DNA of 64,000 nucleotides, taken from Bradyrhizobium sp. JYMT SZCCT0180 (GTDB taxonomy: Bacteria; Pseudomonadota; Alphaproteobacteria; Rhizobiales; Xanthobacteraceae). The position numbers and the translations under genes are program-made. The stretch spans positions 141,353-205,352 of the forward strand of contig NZ_JAFCLZ010000017.1 of the NCBI RefSeq assembly GCF_018130165.1, in the 5' to 3' direction. Below the pieces are notes generated by a model. The model searched no databases and was not told where the DNA came from. It was given only the letters and a program-made list of their open reading frames with translations. Each line of letters begins with the position of its first letter. The stretch's first letter is position 1. Of the stretch, positions 8,104 to 16,319 are shown one piece after another.

Positions 8104-8632
8104 CTGCATCCTCCCTTTGTGTTTGTTTGTTGGGCCGAATTTTCGTCGCGACGCTTGCAGGATGTTCTGGAGTCAAATTCTCATGGGGTCGGCAGTTCGA
8201 GATGGATGGCGTGGACCGGCGGGACTGCCGTCGTGAGACGGCAGCACTTCATGCTGCCTGATTGAGAAGCGGGCATTGGCCCGAATGAAGAATTGGTCGG
8301 GGCGAAGGATTGTTTTCGAGGCGGGGACGTTTTCAGTGCAGCGCGGCACACGCGGTCATTGCCAGGGCTTGCCTGCCCTAAACGGTCCCCGGCGACGTCG
8401 GTGCGGTGCACCATGACATGTCCCTCGATGCGCCACGCCATTAGCTGACCGGATTGTTGTTTTTTTGTGGAGTACCGTCGGCTTTGGCAACCCAGAGCTG
8501 AATTGCCTGATCACTCCGGCAAGCAGCGCACAACAACGCTGCGCCGGGCACGCGCCTGCCCTGTAAAAATATCCTGTCGGCTTTTTTGGAAATTTCGGTC
8601 AGGCTCGCGCCTCAGCAGGAAAGAGCGGAGCA
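8104..8632. other. Divergent intergenic region upstream of the PQQ operon
   Basis: No convincing gene. The region should hold the promoter for the dehydrogenase operon (leftward) and for the RibD-C gene (rightward). It includes two overlapping hairpins (8225-8257) and short T-runs. A minus-strand frame at 8181-8441 was not accepted because it lacks a ribosome-binding site and recognisable composition. Confidence 0.5.
8225..8257. other. Two mutually exclusive hairpins in the PQQ operon leader
   Basis: CTGCCGTC (8225-8232) pairs with GACGGCAG (8237-8244) around a GTGA loop. GCAGCA (8241-8246) pairs with TGCTGC (8252-8257). They share bases 8241-8244, so only one can form at a time. They lie about 120 bases upstream of the dehydrogenase start and could be part of a leader, or could be chance. 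Confidence 0.3.
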
Positions 8633-9349
8633 ATGCGGCCTTACATCATCTGCCATATGGGCACATCCATTGATGGACGCCTCCATCCCAGCCGCTTCAC
8701 CCGGGCAGCTGCCGGCATCTCGGCGGATGTTTTGCGCGGACACTATGAAAAAATACATGAAGGGTTCGAGGCCGACGGATGGATCGTCGGCCGCAAGACC
8801 ATGAGTGAAATGGCCAAGGGAACCGAACGGAGCATCGCCGACGCGCCGAAGCTGCCGCGACAAGCGCATGTCGGCGAACGCCAGGGCCGCAAGCTCGCCG
8901 TCGCGATCGACCCGTCTGGCCGGGCCCATTACGGCAAGGACAATGTCGGCGGCGACCACGTCGTTGCGGTACTCGGCGAGCACGTCACCGACGCTTACCT
9001 CGCCGAACTTCGGGAAGACGGTGCTTCCTACGTCTTCGCCGGCGCCAAAGGCGATGATCTGTCCCGCGCGATGGCGCAGCTGGCCGCTGTTTTCGGCGCC
9101 CGGAAGCTGCTTCTGGAAGGCGGCGGCAGGATCAACGGCGCATTCCTCAAGCACAGGCTGATCGACGAGTTCAGCACATTGATCTGGCCTGCCGTCGACG
9201 GCGTGGCCGGCACCCAAAGCATCGTCGATTACGACGGCCCGGAAGGCGACCGTCCCGGCGCCGGGCAGTCGTTGCGGCTGACGCACTGCGAGACGCTTGA
9301 GGGCGGCATGATCTGGCTACGTCACGCCGTGGAGCGCGCTCCCGGTTAA
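8633..9349 (+). CDS. RibD C-terminal-domain (dihydrofolate-reductase-like) protein
   Basis: 238 residues. The start 'MRPYIICHMGTSIDGRL', the middle 'DGWIVGRKTMSEM' and the late 'KLLLEGGGRINGAFL' are hallmarks of the RibD_C fold, an NADPH-binding reductase related to dihydrofolate reductase and to the riboflavin pyrimidine reductase. It lacks the RibD deaminase half, so it is a stand-alone reductase of unknown substrate rather than a proven riboflavin enzyme. AGGAAAGAGCGG precedes the ATG. It is monocistronic and divergent from the PQQ operon. Confidence 0.82.
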   Translation: MRPYIICHMGTSIDGRLHPSRFTRAAAGISADVLRGHYEKIHEGFEADGWIVGRKTMSEMAKGTERSIADAPKLPRQAHVGERQGRKLAVAIDPSGRAHYGKDNVGGDHVVAVLGEHVTDAYLAELREDGASYVFAGAKGDDLSRAMAQLAAVFGARKLLLEGGGRINGAFLKHRLIDEFSTLIWPAVDGVAGTQSIVDYDGPEGDRPGAGQSLRLTHCETLEGGMIWLRHAVERAPG

Positions 9350-9415
9350 GGCCGCGCGGATGCGCAACCTCGCCGCCGCGCGCTACGCCATCTCTGCATA
9401 AAAGAAAAACAGAAG

Positions 9416-10396
9416 TTACTCGATCACCTCGTCGGCGCGGCCGAGCAGCGACAGCGGCATGGTGAGGCCGAGCGCTTTGGCGGTCTTCAGGTTGACGACC
9501 ATCTCTACTTTCGTGACTTGCACGACCGGCAACTCCGCAACTTTCTGGCCCTTCAGAATCCGTCCCACATAGGCGCCGGCCTGACCATGAGATTCGGCCA
9601 CGCTGCCGCCATAACTCATGAGGCCGCCGGCAGCGGCGAACTCGCGTGACTGATGGACGGCAGCCACCCGATCGCGAAGCGCGAGTAAAGCAAGTTGTTC
9701 ACTGCGGGTCACAAAAGACGCATCGTTGGCTATCACAAGTCCGCCGGCGCCAAGTTTGCCGAATGCCGAAAAGGCCTCATCGAAATCACTCTCCTTGCTG
9801 GCATGCAGGACGTGCAGATCGCAGCCGAGGGTTCTGGCCGCTGTTCGCAAGTCCGTTACGACCGCCTCGGCGTTTTTCGGATTGCCTGGGTTGACCAGCA
9901 CCGCGAAGCTGCCTGCGGTGGGCACGACTTCATGCAGCAGTTGGAGCCGTTTCGCCGCGATCGCCCAATTTAGCGACGTCACGCCGGTTATGTTGTCTTC
10001 CGGCCGGCTCAGCCCGGCGACCAATCCGGTGGCCACCGGGTCTGCGCCGATTTCGAAAACGATCGGAATCGTCCGCGTTGCCGCTTTGGCGGCGAGCGCA
10101 GAAGCCACACTTCCGGGCGCCACGATGACGCTGACCTGACGGCTAACCAGTTCGGCCGCGAGCGCGGGCAGCCGATCGTTGCGACCTTCTGCCCAGCGAT
10201 ATTCGATCGTTACGTTGCGGCCTTCATCGAAGCCGGTCGAGCGCAGGCCGCGCCGAAATGCCTCCAGGCGACTTGCAAAGCGGGCCGCCGATTCCGCGCC
10301 GAGATATCCGATCACGGGTATCGCCGGCTGCGCGCGCGCCATCATCGGCAATGCCACGGCACCACCGAGTAGACCGAGAAATTTCCGCCGCTTCAT
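9416..10396 (-). CDS. TrpX-type ABC transporter substrate-binding protein
   Basis: 326 residues. Start placed at MKRRKFLGLLGGAVALP, a twin-Arg-like or Sec signal ending 'MMARAQ'. The body has 'AFRRGLRSTGFDEGRNVTIEYRWAEG' features (shown in part), 'IVFEIGADPVATGLVAGLSRP' (in part) and ends 'LKTAKALGLTMPLSLLGRADE', typical of the large ABC_sub_bind family expanded in Bradyrhizobium. No permease or ATPase genes are adjacent. Orphan members are common and usually have no known substrate. Confidence 0.85.
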   Translation of the reverse strand: MKRRKFLGLLGGAVALPMMARAQPAIPVIGYLGAESAARFASRLEAFRRGLRSTGFDEGRNVTIEYRWAEGRNDRLPALAAELVSRQVSVIVAPGSVASALAAKAATRTIPIVFEIGADPVATGLVAGLSRPEDNITGVTSLNWAIAAKRLQLLHEVVPTAGSFAVLVNPGNPKNAEAVVTDLRTAARTLGCDLHVLHASKESDFDEAFSAFGKLGAGGLVIANDASFVTRSEQLALLALRDRVAAVHQSREFAAAGGLMSYGGSVAESHGQAGAYVGRILKGQKVAELPVVQVTKVEMVVNLKTAKALGLTMPLSLLGRADEVIE

Positions 10397-10549
10397 GCTG
10401 GCCCTCAGGTTCTGAGCCCTCAGGTTCTCGGCGGCATCGTACCATTCTTTATGGGCAATCTGATAGGGTCGCCGGGGCATGATCCCCGAGCGATGCCCGA
10501 TCTACCATCGCGATCGGGCATCGGCGGCGCATTGTCAGTGAGCACTTCG

Positions 10550-11359
10550 TCACTCAAACCCCGGCCGCGGCACCAGATTCATCAGCATGTTGGCGTAGCC
10601 GCCGTCGACGGTGATCTCGTCGCCATTGACGTAGGAGGAGCGGTCGCTGGCGAGATAGAGGATGGCGTCGGCGATATCCTGCGGCACGCCGACACGGCGC
10701 AATGGCACCACGGCGGAGCGGCGTTCGGTGACGCCGGGCGTATCGTAGAACGCCTGGCTCATCGGCGTGATCACCATGCCGGGGCTGACGACGTTGCTGC
10801 GGATGCCTGCCGGTCCCCATTCGCTGGCGAGCTGGCGCGAGAGCATGATGACGCCTGCCTTGCTGACGCTGTAGGCGCCGCTCTGGCCCTGCGCATGGCT
10901 GCCGGCGATCGACGATACGTGAACGATGCTGCCGCGCCCGGATTTGCGCATCTGCCGTCCAAAGCTCTGCGCGCAGAGGAAGTAGCCGGTGAGATTGACC
11001 GCCAGCACGGCGTTCCATTCGGCCAGCGTCAGATTCTCAAGACCGCCAGGCCGCAGCACGGCGGCGGTGTTGACGAGGACGCTGCATGGCCCGAGCGATT
11101 GCTCGACCGCCTCGGACACGCCGGCGACGCTCTCGGCATTCGCCGTGTCGCAGCGTCCGACGAAATGCCCGGCGCCGAACTGGCGCAGCTCACTGCGCGT
11201 GGTTTCAAGGCCGCGCTCATCGAGGTCGATCGCGGCGACGCGGGCGCCGGCCTGCGCAAGGCTCAGCGCCGTGGCGCGGCCGATGCCGCCGCCGCCGCCC
11301 GTCACCACGCACACGCGGCCGGTCAGGCCGAGCCAATCGGGTGGATTTTGTCCGGTCAT
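10550..11359 (-). CDS. Short-chain dehydrogenase/reductase
   Basis: 269 residues, the normal length for a classical SDR. The cofactor loop TGGGGGIG is at about residues 20-27, 'NTAA' follows in the middle, the catalytic Ser is in 'VHVSSIAGS', and Tyr/Lys are in 'YSVSK'. The C-terminus 'SSYVNGDEITVDGGY' is also canonical. 'AIDLDERG' at the end of the second strand, with Asp, suggests NAD(H) rather than NADP(H). It probably oxidises a hydroxyl group on a small molecule; the substrate cannot be read from sequence. AT-rich leader upstream; one palindromic repeat follows beyond its start. Confidence 0.87.
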   Translation of the reverse strand: MTGQNPPDWLGLTGRVCVVTGGGGGIGRATALSLAQAGARVAAIDLDERGLETTRSELRQFGAGHFVGRCDTANAESVAGVSEAVEQSLGPCSVLVNTAAVLRPGGLENLTLAEWNAVLAVNLTGYFLCAQSFGRQMRKSGRGSIVHVSSIAGSHAQGQSGAYSVSKAGVIMLSRQLASEWGPAGIRSNVVSPGMVITPMSQAFYDTPGVTERRSAVVPLRRVGVPQDIADAILYLASDRSSYVNGDEITVDGGYANMLMNLVPRPGFE

Positions 11360-11396
11360 GATGGCCTCCCGTTTTGTTTGTCTTGTCTTTTAATTT

Positions 11397-11486
11397 GTAG
11401 GGTGGGCAAAGGCGCGCTTGCGCCGTGCCCACCCTCACGAGCAACGCAAGAAATGGTGGGCACGCTACGCTTTGCCCACCCTACGA
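11397..11486. repeat. Palindromic repeat, GTAGGGTGGGC family
   Basis: Begins GTAGGGTGGGCAAAG and ends CTTTGCCCACCCTAC, with a second inner inverted pair (GTGCCCACC / GGTGGGCAC). It sits between the SDR and ribH genes. Related copies: 15421-15513 and 57689-57771, and a worn one at 17982. Confidence 0.85.
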
Positions 11487-11487
11487 T

Positions 11488-12078
11488 CTATCCGACGATC
11501 CCCGCGGCGACCTGTCCGCGCAGCCGCTCCAGGCTGTGCAGGGTGTTGGCGCAGGCTTCGGCGACTTCGATGCCCTTGATGACGAAGTGCTTGCGGAAGA
11601 AATCGTGGTGCACGGCGCTTTCGTGGAATTGCTGCGGCGTCAGCACCGCCGAGAAGATCGGCACTTCGGTCTTCAGCTGCACGTCCATCAGCGCCTTGAT
11701 CACGGTGTCGGCGACGAATTCGTGGCGGTAGATGCCGCCATCGACCACCAGCCCCGCCGCCACGATCGCGGTGTAGCGCCGCGTCTTGGCGAGCAGTTGC
11801 GCATGCAGGGGTATCTCGAACGAGCCGGGTACTTCGAACAGATCGACTTGCGCGCGCGAAATATGCCGCGCCTCGATCTCTTCGAGGAAGGCGATGCGGC
11901 ATTCCTCGACCACGTCGCGGTGCCAGGACGCCTGCACGAAGGCGACCCGCTGCGGCTTGACGAAACGCGGATGCACGGGCGCCGGCGGGCGCTCGGGCGT
12001 GTCGGGAACCCTAATCTCGGATTCCACCGTTTGGGCTAGCTGGGTTTGGGCTTCAGGCTCTTGCAACATCTGATTCAT
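11488..12078 (-). CDS. ribH: 6,7-dimethyl-8-ribityllumazine synthase, type II
   Basis: 196 residues. The enzyme joins a ribityl-amino-uracil to a 4-carbon phosphate in the penultimate step of riboflavin synthesis. 'FVQASWHRDVVEECRIAFLEE', shown here to the family-defining part, 'VPGSFEIPLHAQLLAKTRRY', 'DGGIYRHEFVADTVIKALM' and 'PIFSAVLTPQQFHES' identify lumazine synthase of the type II (RibH2) rhizobial group. An N-terminal extension of about 40 residues (Gln/Glu/Pro-rich) precedes the domain. It stands alone, not in a rib operon, and is preceded by an FMN riboswitch; AGAGGAAAG lies before the ATG. Confidence 0.93.
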   Translation of the reverse strand: MNQMLQEPEAQTQLAQTVESEIRVPDTPERPPAPVHPRFVKPQRVAFVQASWHRDVVEECRIAFLEEIEARHISRAQVDLFEVPGSFEIPLHAQLLAKTRRYTAIVAAGLVVDGGIYRHEFVADTVIKALMDVQLKTEVPIFSAVLTPQQFHESAVHHDFFRKHFVIKGIEVAEACANTLHSLERLRGQVAAGIVG

Positions 12079-12154
12079 GGCTTTCCTCTTTCAGGACCAG
12101 AATCAGGGCACACGGAACGACGATTGACCCACGCAAACGCGCGGGCCGCCGCAA

Positions 12155-12298
12155 CCGTTCTCTTTCATCCGGACTTTAACCGTCGGCTTCGGAATCACAC
12201 CGAATCTGCTGACCCTTCTTCGGGAGAAGAAGGCGCTCGCGGGCTTGGGCTACGTCACCCTTACCGCCGGTGGGGATTTTCACCCCGCCCTGAGAACA
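12155..12298 (-). promoter_or_regulatory. FMN riboswitch (RFN element) of ribH
   Basis: Read on the minus strand it carries the conserved RFN blocks: GGGCGGGGTGAAAATCCCC, ACCGGCGGTA, AGCCCGCGAGCG, GATTCCGAAGCCGACGG and AAAGTCCGGATG. The aptamer ends about 75 bases before the ribH start. Between them a GC-rich hairpin (CCCGCGC / GCGTGGG) lies ahead of the ribosome-binding site, so control may act on translation or on termination. FMN should repress ribH. Confidence 0.95.
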
Positions 12299-12430
12299 TC
12301 GGCCGCCCGGAATGGACGACCTGTCGGCAAATATGACCAAAGGCCGCGGCATCGGCAAGCACCATCAGCACCAGGAATCTGCATGATCCCCATGACGGCG
12401 GAACAGGGCAGCGGCGGATTCTCGATGTTT

Positions 12431-12572
12431 GATCTCCCTCTCCCCGCTCTTCGCGGGGAGAGGGTCGGGGTGAGGGGCTCTCTCCACCATCGCGATCTAT
12501 CGATGGACCTGTACCCCCTCACCCGGATCGCATCTTCGATGCGACCCGACCTCCCCGCAAGCGGGGCGAGGT
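12431..12572. repeat. Palindromic repeat, CTCCCTCTCCCCGC family
   Basis: Starts with a CCCTCTCCCCGC / GCGGGGAGAGGG hairpin, passes 'GTGAGGGGCTCTCT', and ends CCCCGCAAGCGGGGCGAGG. A sister copy lies at 40336-40469. It fills the gap between the riboswitch and the LON-domain gene. Confidence 0.85.
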
Positions 12573-12606
12573 AAGCAAGAGAGCACCGGCCACTTTAAAT
12601 TCAACC

Positions 12607-13413
12607 TCAGGCCGCCTTTTGCGCCGCCTTGATCAGGTCGAGGATCGCCTCAAGCCGCGCGGTGACGTCGCTGGTTTCCAGGAGCTGCTGGCGCTGCTCG
12701 ATGCTCACCGGCAGCAACGGCGCGACGGTGTCGGCGAGCAGGCTGGGATCGCCGATGTCGGGAAGGTGGAGACGCGCCTGAAGCTGCGGCGGCACGTGGG
12801 AGTAATCGACGTTGGCGAACATCCGGTAGGCGTCGAGGACGAGGCGTGACAGCAGGACGGCCTTGTCGGTCTGGCCGTTGCTCTCTTCGATCGGCGCAAT
12901 CTCGGCCGCCAGGAATTCGTCCGCGACCGGTTTGCCGACCGCGGCGCGTTCGAGGCCGGAGATCGCCAGCTTGAGCGTTCCGTCGGTCAGCACCACGCGA
13001 TTGATCACGGCAGCGGTGACGCCGACCGGATAGAGCGCATCCAGTTGCGGATCGTCGTCGGCCGAGCGCCGCTGCGTGACCACGAGGACGCGGCGGTCCG
13101 TCGCCAGCGCGCGCTCGATCGCGCGCCGGGTCTTTTCGCGCCCGACGAAAATCGGCGCGACCATTTGTGGAAACACCACGAGGTCCCGCATCGGCACGAT
13201 CGGGATGCCCGCGGTTACCGGATTTGTTGCTCCGGCCGGCATGAGCGGAGGCAGGCTCGACTCAATTCGCGCGGCGAGATGATTCCAGTCGGGCAGGCCC
13301 AACGTCCTGGCGACAAGTTCCAGGCTTTCGCTGTGGGTGAGAGAAACCGATTTAGCCTTGAGAGCTTCGCGCAACGAATGCGCCATAGCCTTGGCATCGC
13401 GAAAATCGCGCAT
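12607..13413 (-). CDS. LON-substrate-binding-domain protein fused to a small N-terminal domain
   Basis: 268 residues. Residues about 1-50 ('MRDFRDAKAMAHSLREALKA', 'ESLELVARTLGLPDWNHLAA') match the short helical domain annotated as glyoxalase-superfamily-associated (Glyoxalase_8 type). Residues about 70-265 are a LON N-terminal domain: 'PIVPMRDLVVFPQMVAPIFVG', less its last residue, then 'AIERALATDRRVLVVTQR'. There is no AAA+ or peptidase domain, so it is not a protease; it may bind unfolded or tagged proteins. The start at 13413 is chosen because AGAGGA lies eight bases upstream; an upstream ATG at 13431 is possible. Confidence 0.78.
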   Translation of the reverse strand: MRDFRDAKAMAHSLREALKAKSVSLTHSESLELVARTLGLPDWNHLAARIESSLPPLMPAGATNPVTAGIPIVPMRDLVVFPQMVAPIFVGREKTRRAIERALATDRRVLVVTQRRSADDDPQLDALYPVGVTAAVINRVVLTDGTLKLAISGLERAAVGKPVADEFLAAEIAPIEESNGQTDKAVLLSRLVLDAYRMFANVDYSHVPPQLQARLHLPDIGDPSLLADTVAPLLPVSIEQRQQLLETSDVTARLEAILDLIKAAQKAA

Positions 13414-13915
13414 GGGATACGTCCTCTGCATTGGCGAACAAGATGTGTCAGGCGCTTGCGTTACTGACTCGTTCGCTGGGCAAAGGAGGCCTCGAACGGC
13501 TCGATACGTTCACCGTACCCTCGAAGGGGCGCAAGCAGCGGGTCGTATCCACCCTGTGGAAAAATATGCGCTTCGACAGAAGCGGCTGTCAATTCAGGTT
13601 AAGAAAAAATTAACCATTGTGGCGGGCCGGTGCTCTTCCGGTGGCGGCCGACACCAATCCACAGAATCCGATTCCGATTTGTTCTCAAATTAATAATTAC
13701 GACGACGAAGAGCTGTGGACGGCCCGCGCATTGGCTGTGGACGGACTCAGGGGTCGGTTGCGCAGATTCCGCAAATCACATCACTTGAGCCGGCAAGCCC
13801 CAAAGACGATCAGGAATAATCAGGGGATTGCAGTCGGCAGCGACGCACCACCTCCCGCGCCCGCCGGTCCCCGTTGTGCGTATCAACTCACGTGAAATGG
13901 CAAGGTCGAGACGGA
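13414..13915. other. Intergenic region between LON-domain and YbjN genes
   Basis: No gene or known RNA is seen. It should hold the divergent promoters. Two AT-rich patches stand out against the GC-rich background, about 13598-13618 and 13687-13702. Confidence 0.5.
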
Positions 13916-14416
13916 ATGTCCCTCCTCGAAAGCATTATCGATTCCCCGAACAACCCGCTCGCGGTTGTCGAGGACATCGCCAGCGATAACAACTGGGCGT
14001 ATGAGCGTTCCGGCGAAGACGAGGTGACCATCGTCTCCAAGGGCGACTGGACCGACTATCAGCTCTCCTTCACCTGGATGGGCGAGATCGAGGCGCTGCA
14101 TCTGGCCTGCGCCTTCGACATGAAGATTCCACCCGCGCGCCGGCCCGAAGTGCAGCGGCTGATATCAGCGATCAACGAGCAATTATGGATCGGCCATTTC
14201 GACATCTGGACCCACACCGGCATGATCATGTACCGGCAGGCGCTGGTGTTGCCGAACGGCCTCACCGCCTCGACCGCGCAATGCGAAGCCATGCTGGTCG
14301 GCGCCATCCACGCCTGCGAACGCTATTACCCCGCGTTCCAGTTCGTGGTCTGGGCCGGCAAGACCGCCGCGGAAGCCATGAGCGCCGCGATGTTTGATAC
14401 CGAGGGCGAGGCGTAG
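13916..14416 (+). CDS. YbjN-domain protein
   Basis: 166 residues. 'PNNPLAVVEDIASDNNWAYE', 'GDWTDYQLSFTWMGEIEALH' and 'LNEQLWIGHFDIW'-like 'INEQLWIGHFDIW' match the YbjN family (sensory transduction regulator type), small proteins with a type III secretion-chaperone-like fold; cellular role unsettled. It sits directly before proC, as in many Rhizobiales, separated only by a palindromic repeat. The ATG at 13916 begins the conserved part. Confidence 0.83.
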   Translation: MSLLESIIDSPNNPLAVVEDIASDNNWAYERSGEDEVTIVSKGDWTDYQLSFTWMGEIEALHLACAFDMKIPPARRPEVQRLISAINEQLWIGHFDIWTHTGMIMYRQALVLPNGLTASTAQCEAMLVGAIHACERYYPAFQFVVWAGKTAAEAMSAAMFDTEGEA

Positions 14417-14425
14417 GCCCCTCAC

Positions 14426-14563
14426 CGTCGTCCCGGACAAGCGAAGCGCGATCCGGGACCCATACGCCGTGACGGCAATGGCTTAAGCAAACTGCTTGTG
14501 GCCTATCCTTCGCTTCACTAGAACCGGCTGTGGTTATGGGTCCCGGCCTTCGCCGGGACGACA
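14426..14563. repeat. Palindromic repeat, GTCGTCCCGG...GGGACCCAT family
   Basis: Outer arms CGTCGTCCCGG and CCGGGACGACA, with inner GGGACCCATA / TATGGGTCCC. Sister copies: 15941-16062, 35962-36038 and a diverged one at 45885-46036. Its right end runs to within 21 bases of the proC start. Confidence 0.87.
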
Positions 14564-14583
14564 GCGAATTCGTGGTGATCACC

Positions 14584-15411
14584 TTGAGCACAACCAACGC
14601 ACTCAAAAACCTCCACGGCACCATCGCGCTTGCGGGCGCCGGCAAGATGGGCGGCGCGATGCTGACCGGGTGGCTGGCGCAGGGGCTCGATCCCCGGCGC
14701 GTCGTGGTGATCGAGCCGCATCCCGCCGGCGAGATCAACGCGCTGGCGGCGCAAGGCATCCGGCTGAACCCAACGCCGAAGGATGTCGGCGAGGTCGATA
14801 CGCTGGTGGTGGCGGTGAAGCCGCAATCCTTTCGCGAAGCCGGTGCGGCGCTGAAGGCTTTTGCAGGATCATCGACGCTGGTGGTCTCGATCATGGCGGG
14901 CACGACGATTGCCGTGCTTGAATCGATCGTCGGCGGCAGCGTGGTTCGCGCCATGCCGAACACGCCGGCCGCGATCGGCCGCGGCATCACGGTTGCGGTC
15001 GCCGCCAAGAAAGTCAGCGCCGCGCAGCGCGTGATCGCCGATGCGCTGCTGCGCGCGACGGGCTCGGTCGAATGGGTCGACAAGGAAAGCCTGATGGACG
15101 CGGTGACGGCAGTGTCCGGTTCGGGGCCGGCTTACGTGTTCCTGCTCACCGAAGAACTCGCGCGCGCCGGTGTTGCGGCCGGACTACCGGAGGAGCTCGC
15201 TACCAAGCTTGCGCGGGAAACCGTCGCCGGCTCCGGCGAACTGCTGCACCGCTCGGAGCTGTCGTCGGCGACCTTGCGCCAGAACGTCACCTCGCCGGGC
15301 GGCACCACCGCGGCCGCGCTCGAAGTGCTGATGGGTTCGGACGGAATGCAGAAGCTGATGACGCGCGCGGTGGCCGCGGCGACGCAGCGCTCGAAGGATT
15401 TGGCGAAGTAG
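14584..15411 (+). CDS. proC: Pyrroline-5-carboxylate reductase
   Basis: 275 residues. It reduces pyrroline-5-carboxylate to proline with NAD(P)H, the last step of proline synthesis, in the cytoplasm. The dinucleotide loop 'ALAGAGKMGGAML' is at residues about 12-24; 'VVAVKPQSF' and 'RAMPNTPAAIGRGI' follow, and the ProC signature 'SGSGPAYVFLLTEEL' and 'TSPGGTTAAALEVL' close it. The start is uncertain: the only upstream ATG lies inside the repeat. TTG at 14584 (MSTTNALKNL) gives the usual family N-terminus, with GTG at 14575 as an alternative. Confidence 0.93.
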   Translation: MSTTNALKNLHGTIALAGAGKMGGAMLTGWLAQGLDPRRVVVIEPHPAGEINALAAQGIRLNPTPKDVGEVDTLVVAVKPQSFREAGAALKAFAGSSTLVVSIMAGTTIAVLESIVGGSVVRAMPNTPAAIGRGITVAVAAKKVSAAQRVIADALLRATGSVEWVDKESLMDAVTAVSGSGPAYVFLLTEELARAGVAAGLPEELATKLARETVAGSGELLHRSELSSATLRQNVTSPGGTTAAALEVLMGSDGMQKLMTRAVAAATQRSKDLAK

Positions 15412-15420
15412 TCGAAGATC

Positions 15421-15513
15421 GTAGGGTGGGCAAAGCGAAGCGTGCCCACCATTCAGAGCAACACCGTGGAGATATGGTGGGCACGGCGCAAGAGCGCCTT
15501 TGCCCACCCTACG
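15421..15513. repeat. Palindromic repeat, GTAGGGTGGGC family
   Basis: GTAGGGTGGGCAAAGCG at the left, CGCCTTTGCCCACCCTAC at the right, inner GTGCCCACCAT / ATGGTGGGCAC. Lies between proC and the convergent thioesterase gene. Confidence 0.88.
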
Positions 15514-15526
15514 GCCCTACGTGAAA

Positions 15527-15922
15527 CTACTTCGCGCCAAACCGCTTGTTAAACATCTCGACATTGACGAGGCCGCGGGCGTGGCGGCCGTCGCCGATCT
15601 TGCGCTCGCCCTCAAAGGCCTCGACCTCGAAGCGGATCACGCGGCGTTCTACTGCGACCACTTTTGCCGTGGTCCGCACGGTCGCGCCGACCAGCGAAGC
15701 GCCGAGATGGCGGATATCGACCTCGGTGCCAACGGTGATCCAGCCCGGCTGAAGATGGTCCCGGACAGCGTCACCCGATGCCATCTCCATCTCCAGGATC
15801 ATCATCGGCGTCGCATAGACCATCGGCATATCAGGCACGAAATGCCCAACCGTGCGCTCCGGCGGCACCACCAGCGTGCGCTCGGCGCTCATGCCTATTT
15901 TTATGATTTCGCGTGCGTCCAT
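15527..15922 (-). CDS. Thioesterase family protein (FlK-like hotdog fold)
   Basis: 131 residues. 'ERTVGHFVPDMPMVYATPMM' and 'EMASGDAVRDHLQPGWITVG' are typical of the small hotdog thioesterases related to fluoroacetyl-CoA thioesterase FlK, where a Thr/Glu/His set acts on the thioester. Here 'VYATPMMILEMEMASGDAV' keeps the Thr and Glu region. The natural substrate is probably a short acyl-CoA. The ATG at 15922 is taken because it begins the conserved 'MDAREIIKIGM'; upstream sequence is a repeat. Flanked by repeats on both sides. Confidence 0.8.
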   Translation of the reverse strand: MDAREIIKIGMSAERTLVVPPERTVGHFVPDMPMVYATPMMILEMEMASGDAVRDHLQPGWITVGTEVDIRHLGASLVGATVRTTAKVVAVERRVIRFEVEAFEGERKIGDGRHARGLVNVEMFNKRFGAK

Positions 15923-15940
15923 GGGTGGTCCTGATGATAT

Positions 15941-16062
15941 CGTCGTCCCGGCCTTGAGCCGGGACCCATAGCCACCGAACGTTGTTGTTGCCGAAGGTGT
16001 CGGCCACCTTGCTCCAACCGAGAGCACAACGCGGTATGGGTCCCGGCGTTCGCCGGGACGAC
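15941..16062. repeat. Palindromic repeat, GTCGTCCCGG...GGGACCCAT family
   Basis: CGTCGTCCCGGCCTTGAGCC at the left with GGGACCCATA; TATGGGTCCCGG and CGCCGGGACGACAG at the right. It fills the gap between the thioesterase and tautomerase genes. Confidence 0.87.
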
Positions 16063-16069
16063 AGGCGCC

Positions 16070-16273
16070 CTACTTCTTCGCCGCAGCCGCGCGCTCAACA
16101 AAGGTCTTGCCGCCCTTCATCTTGTGGGCGAGCGGCGCTTCGTTGATCTGGATCACGACCGCATCGGCATCGACGCCGAGGTTCTTGACCAGCGCCTGGG
16201 TGATGTCGCGCATCATGCCGGCCTTCTGCTCGTCGGTGCGGCCGGCGGCCATGCTCACGGTAATCTCGGGCAT
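16070..16273 (-). CDS. 4-oxalocrotonate tautomerase family protein
   Basis: 67 residues, the usual length. After Met removal Pro1 would be the catalytic base ('MPEITVSMAAGRTDEQK'). 'LVKNLGVDADAVVIQINE' is the typical middle. These enzymes tautomerise small keto/enol acids; the exact substrate is not predictable. The start follows GGGAGAAG and must be this Met because Pro1 has to be N-terminal. Confidence 0.88.
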   Translation of the reverse strand: MPEITVSMAAGRTDEQKAGMMRDITQALVKNLGVDADAVVIQINEAPLAHKMKGGKTFVERAAAAKK

Positions 16274-16319
16274 TTTTTTCTTCTCCCTTTGCTCTTGCTG
16301 TACTCGCCACAAAACTCAG

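Noticed and set aside
6124..8265. 713-codon plus-strand frame opposite the PQQ operon
   Set aside because: Opposite strand of well-identified dehydrogenase and cytochrome genes; no family features.
8181..8441. Minus-strand frame of 86 codons upstream of the PQQ dehydrogenase
   Set aside because: No ribosome-binding site, unusual composition, and it lies in the likely promoter region; more likely chance.
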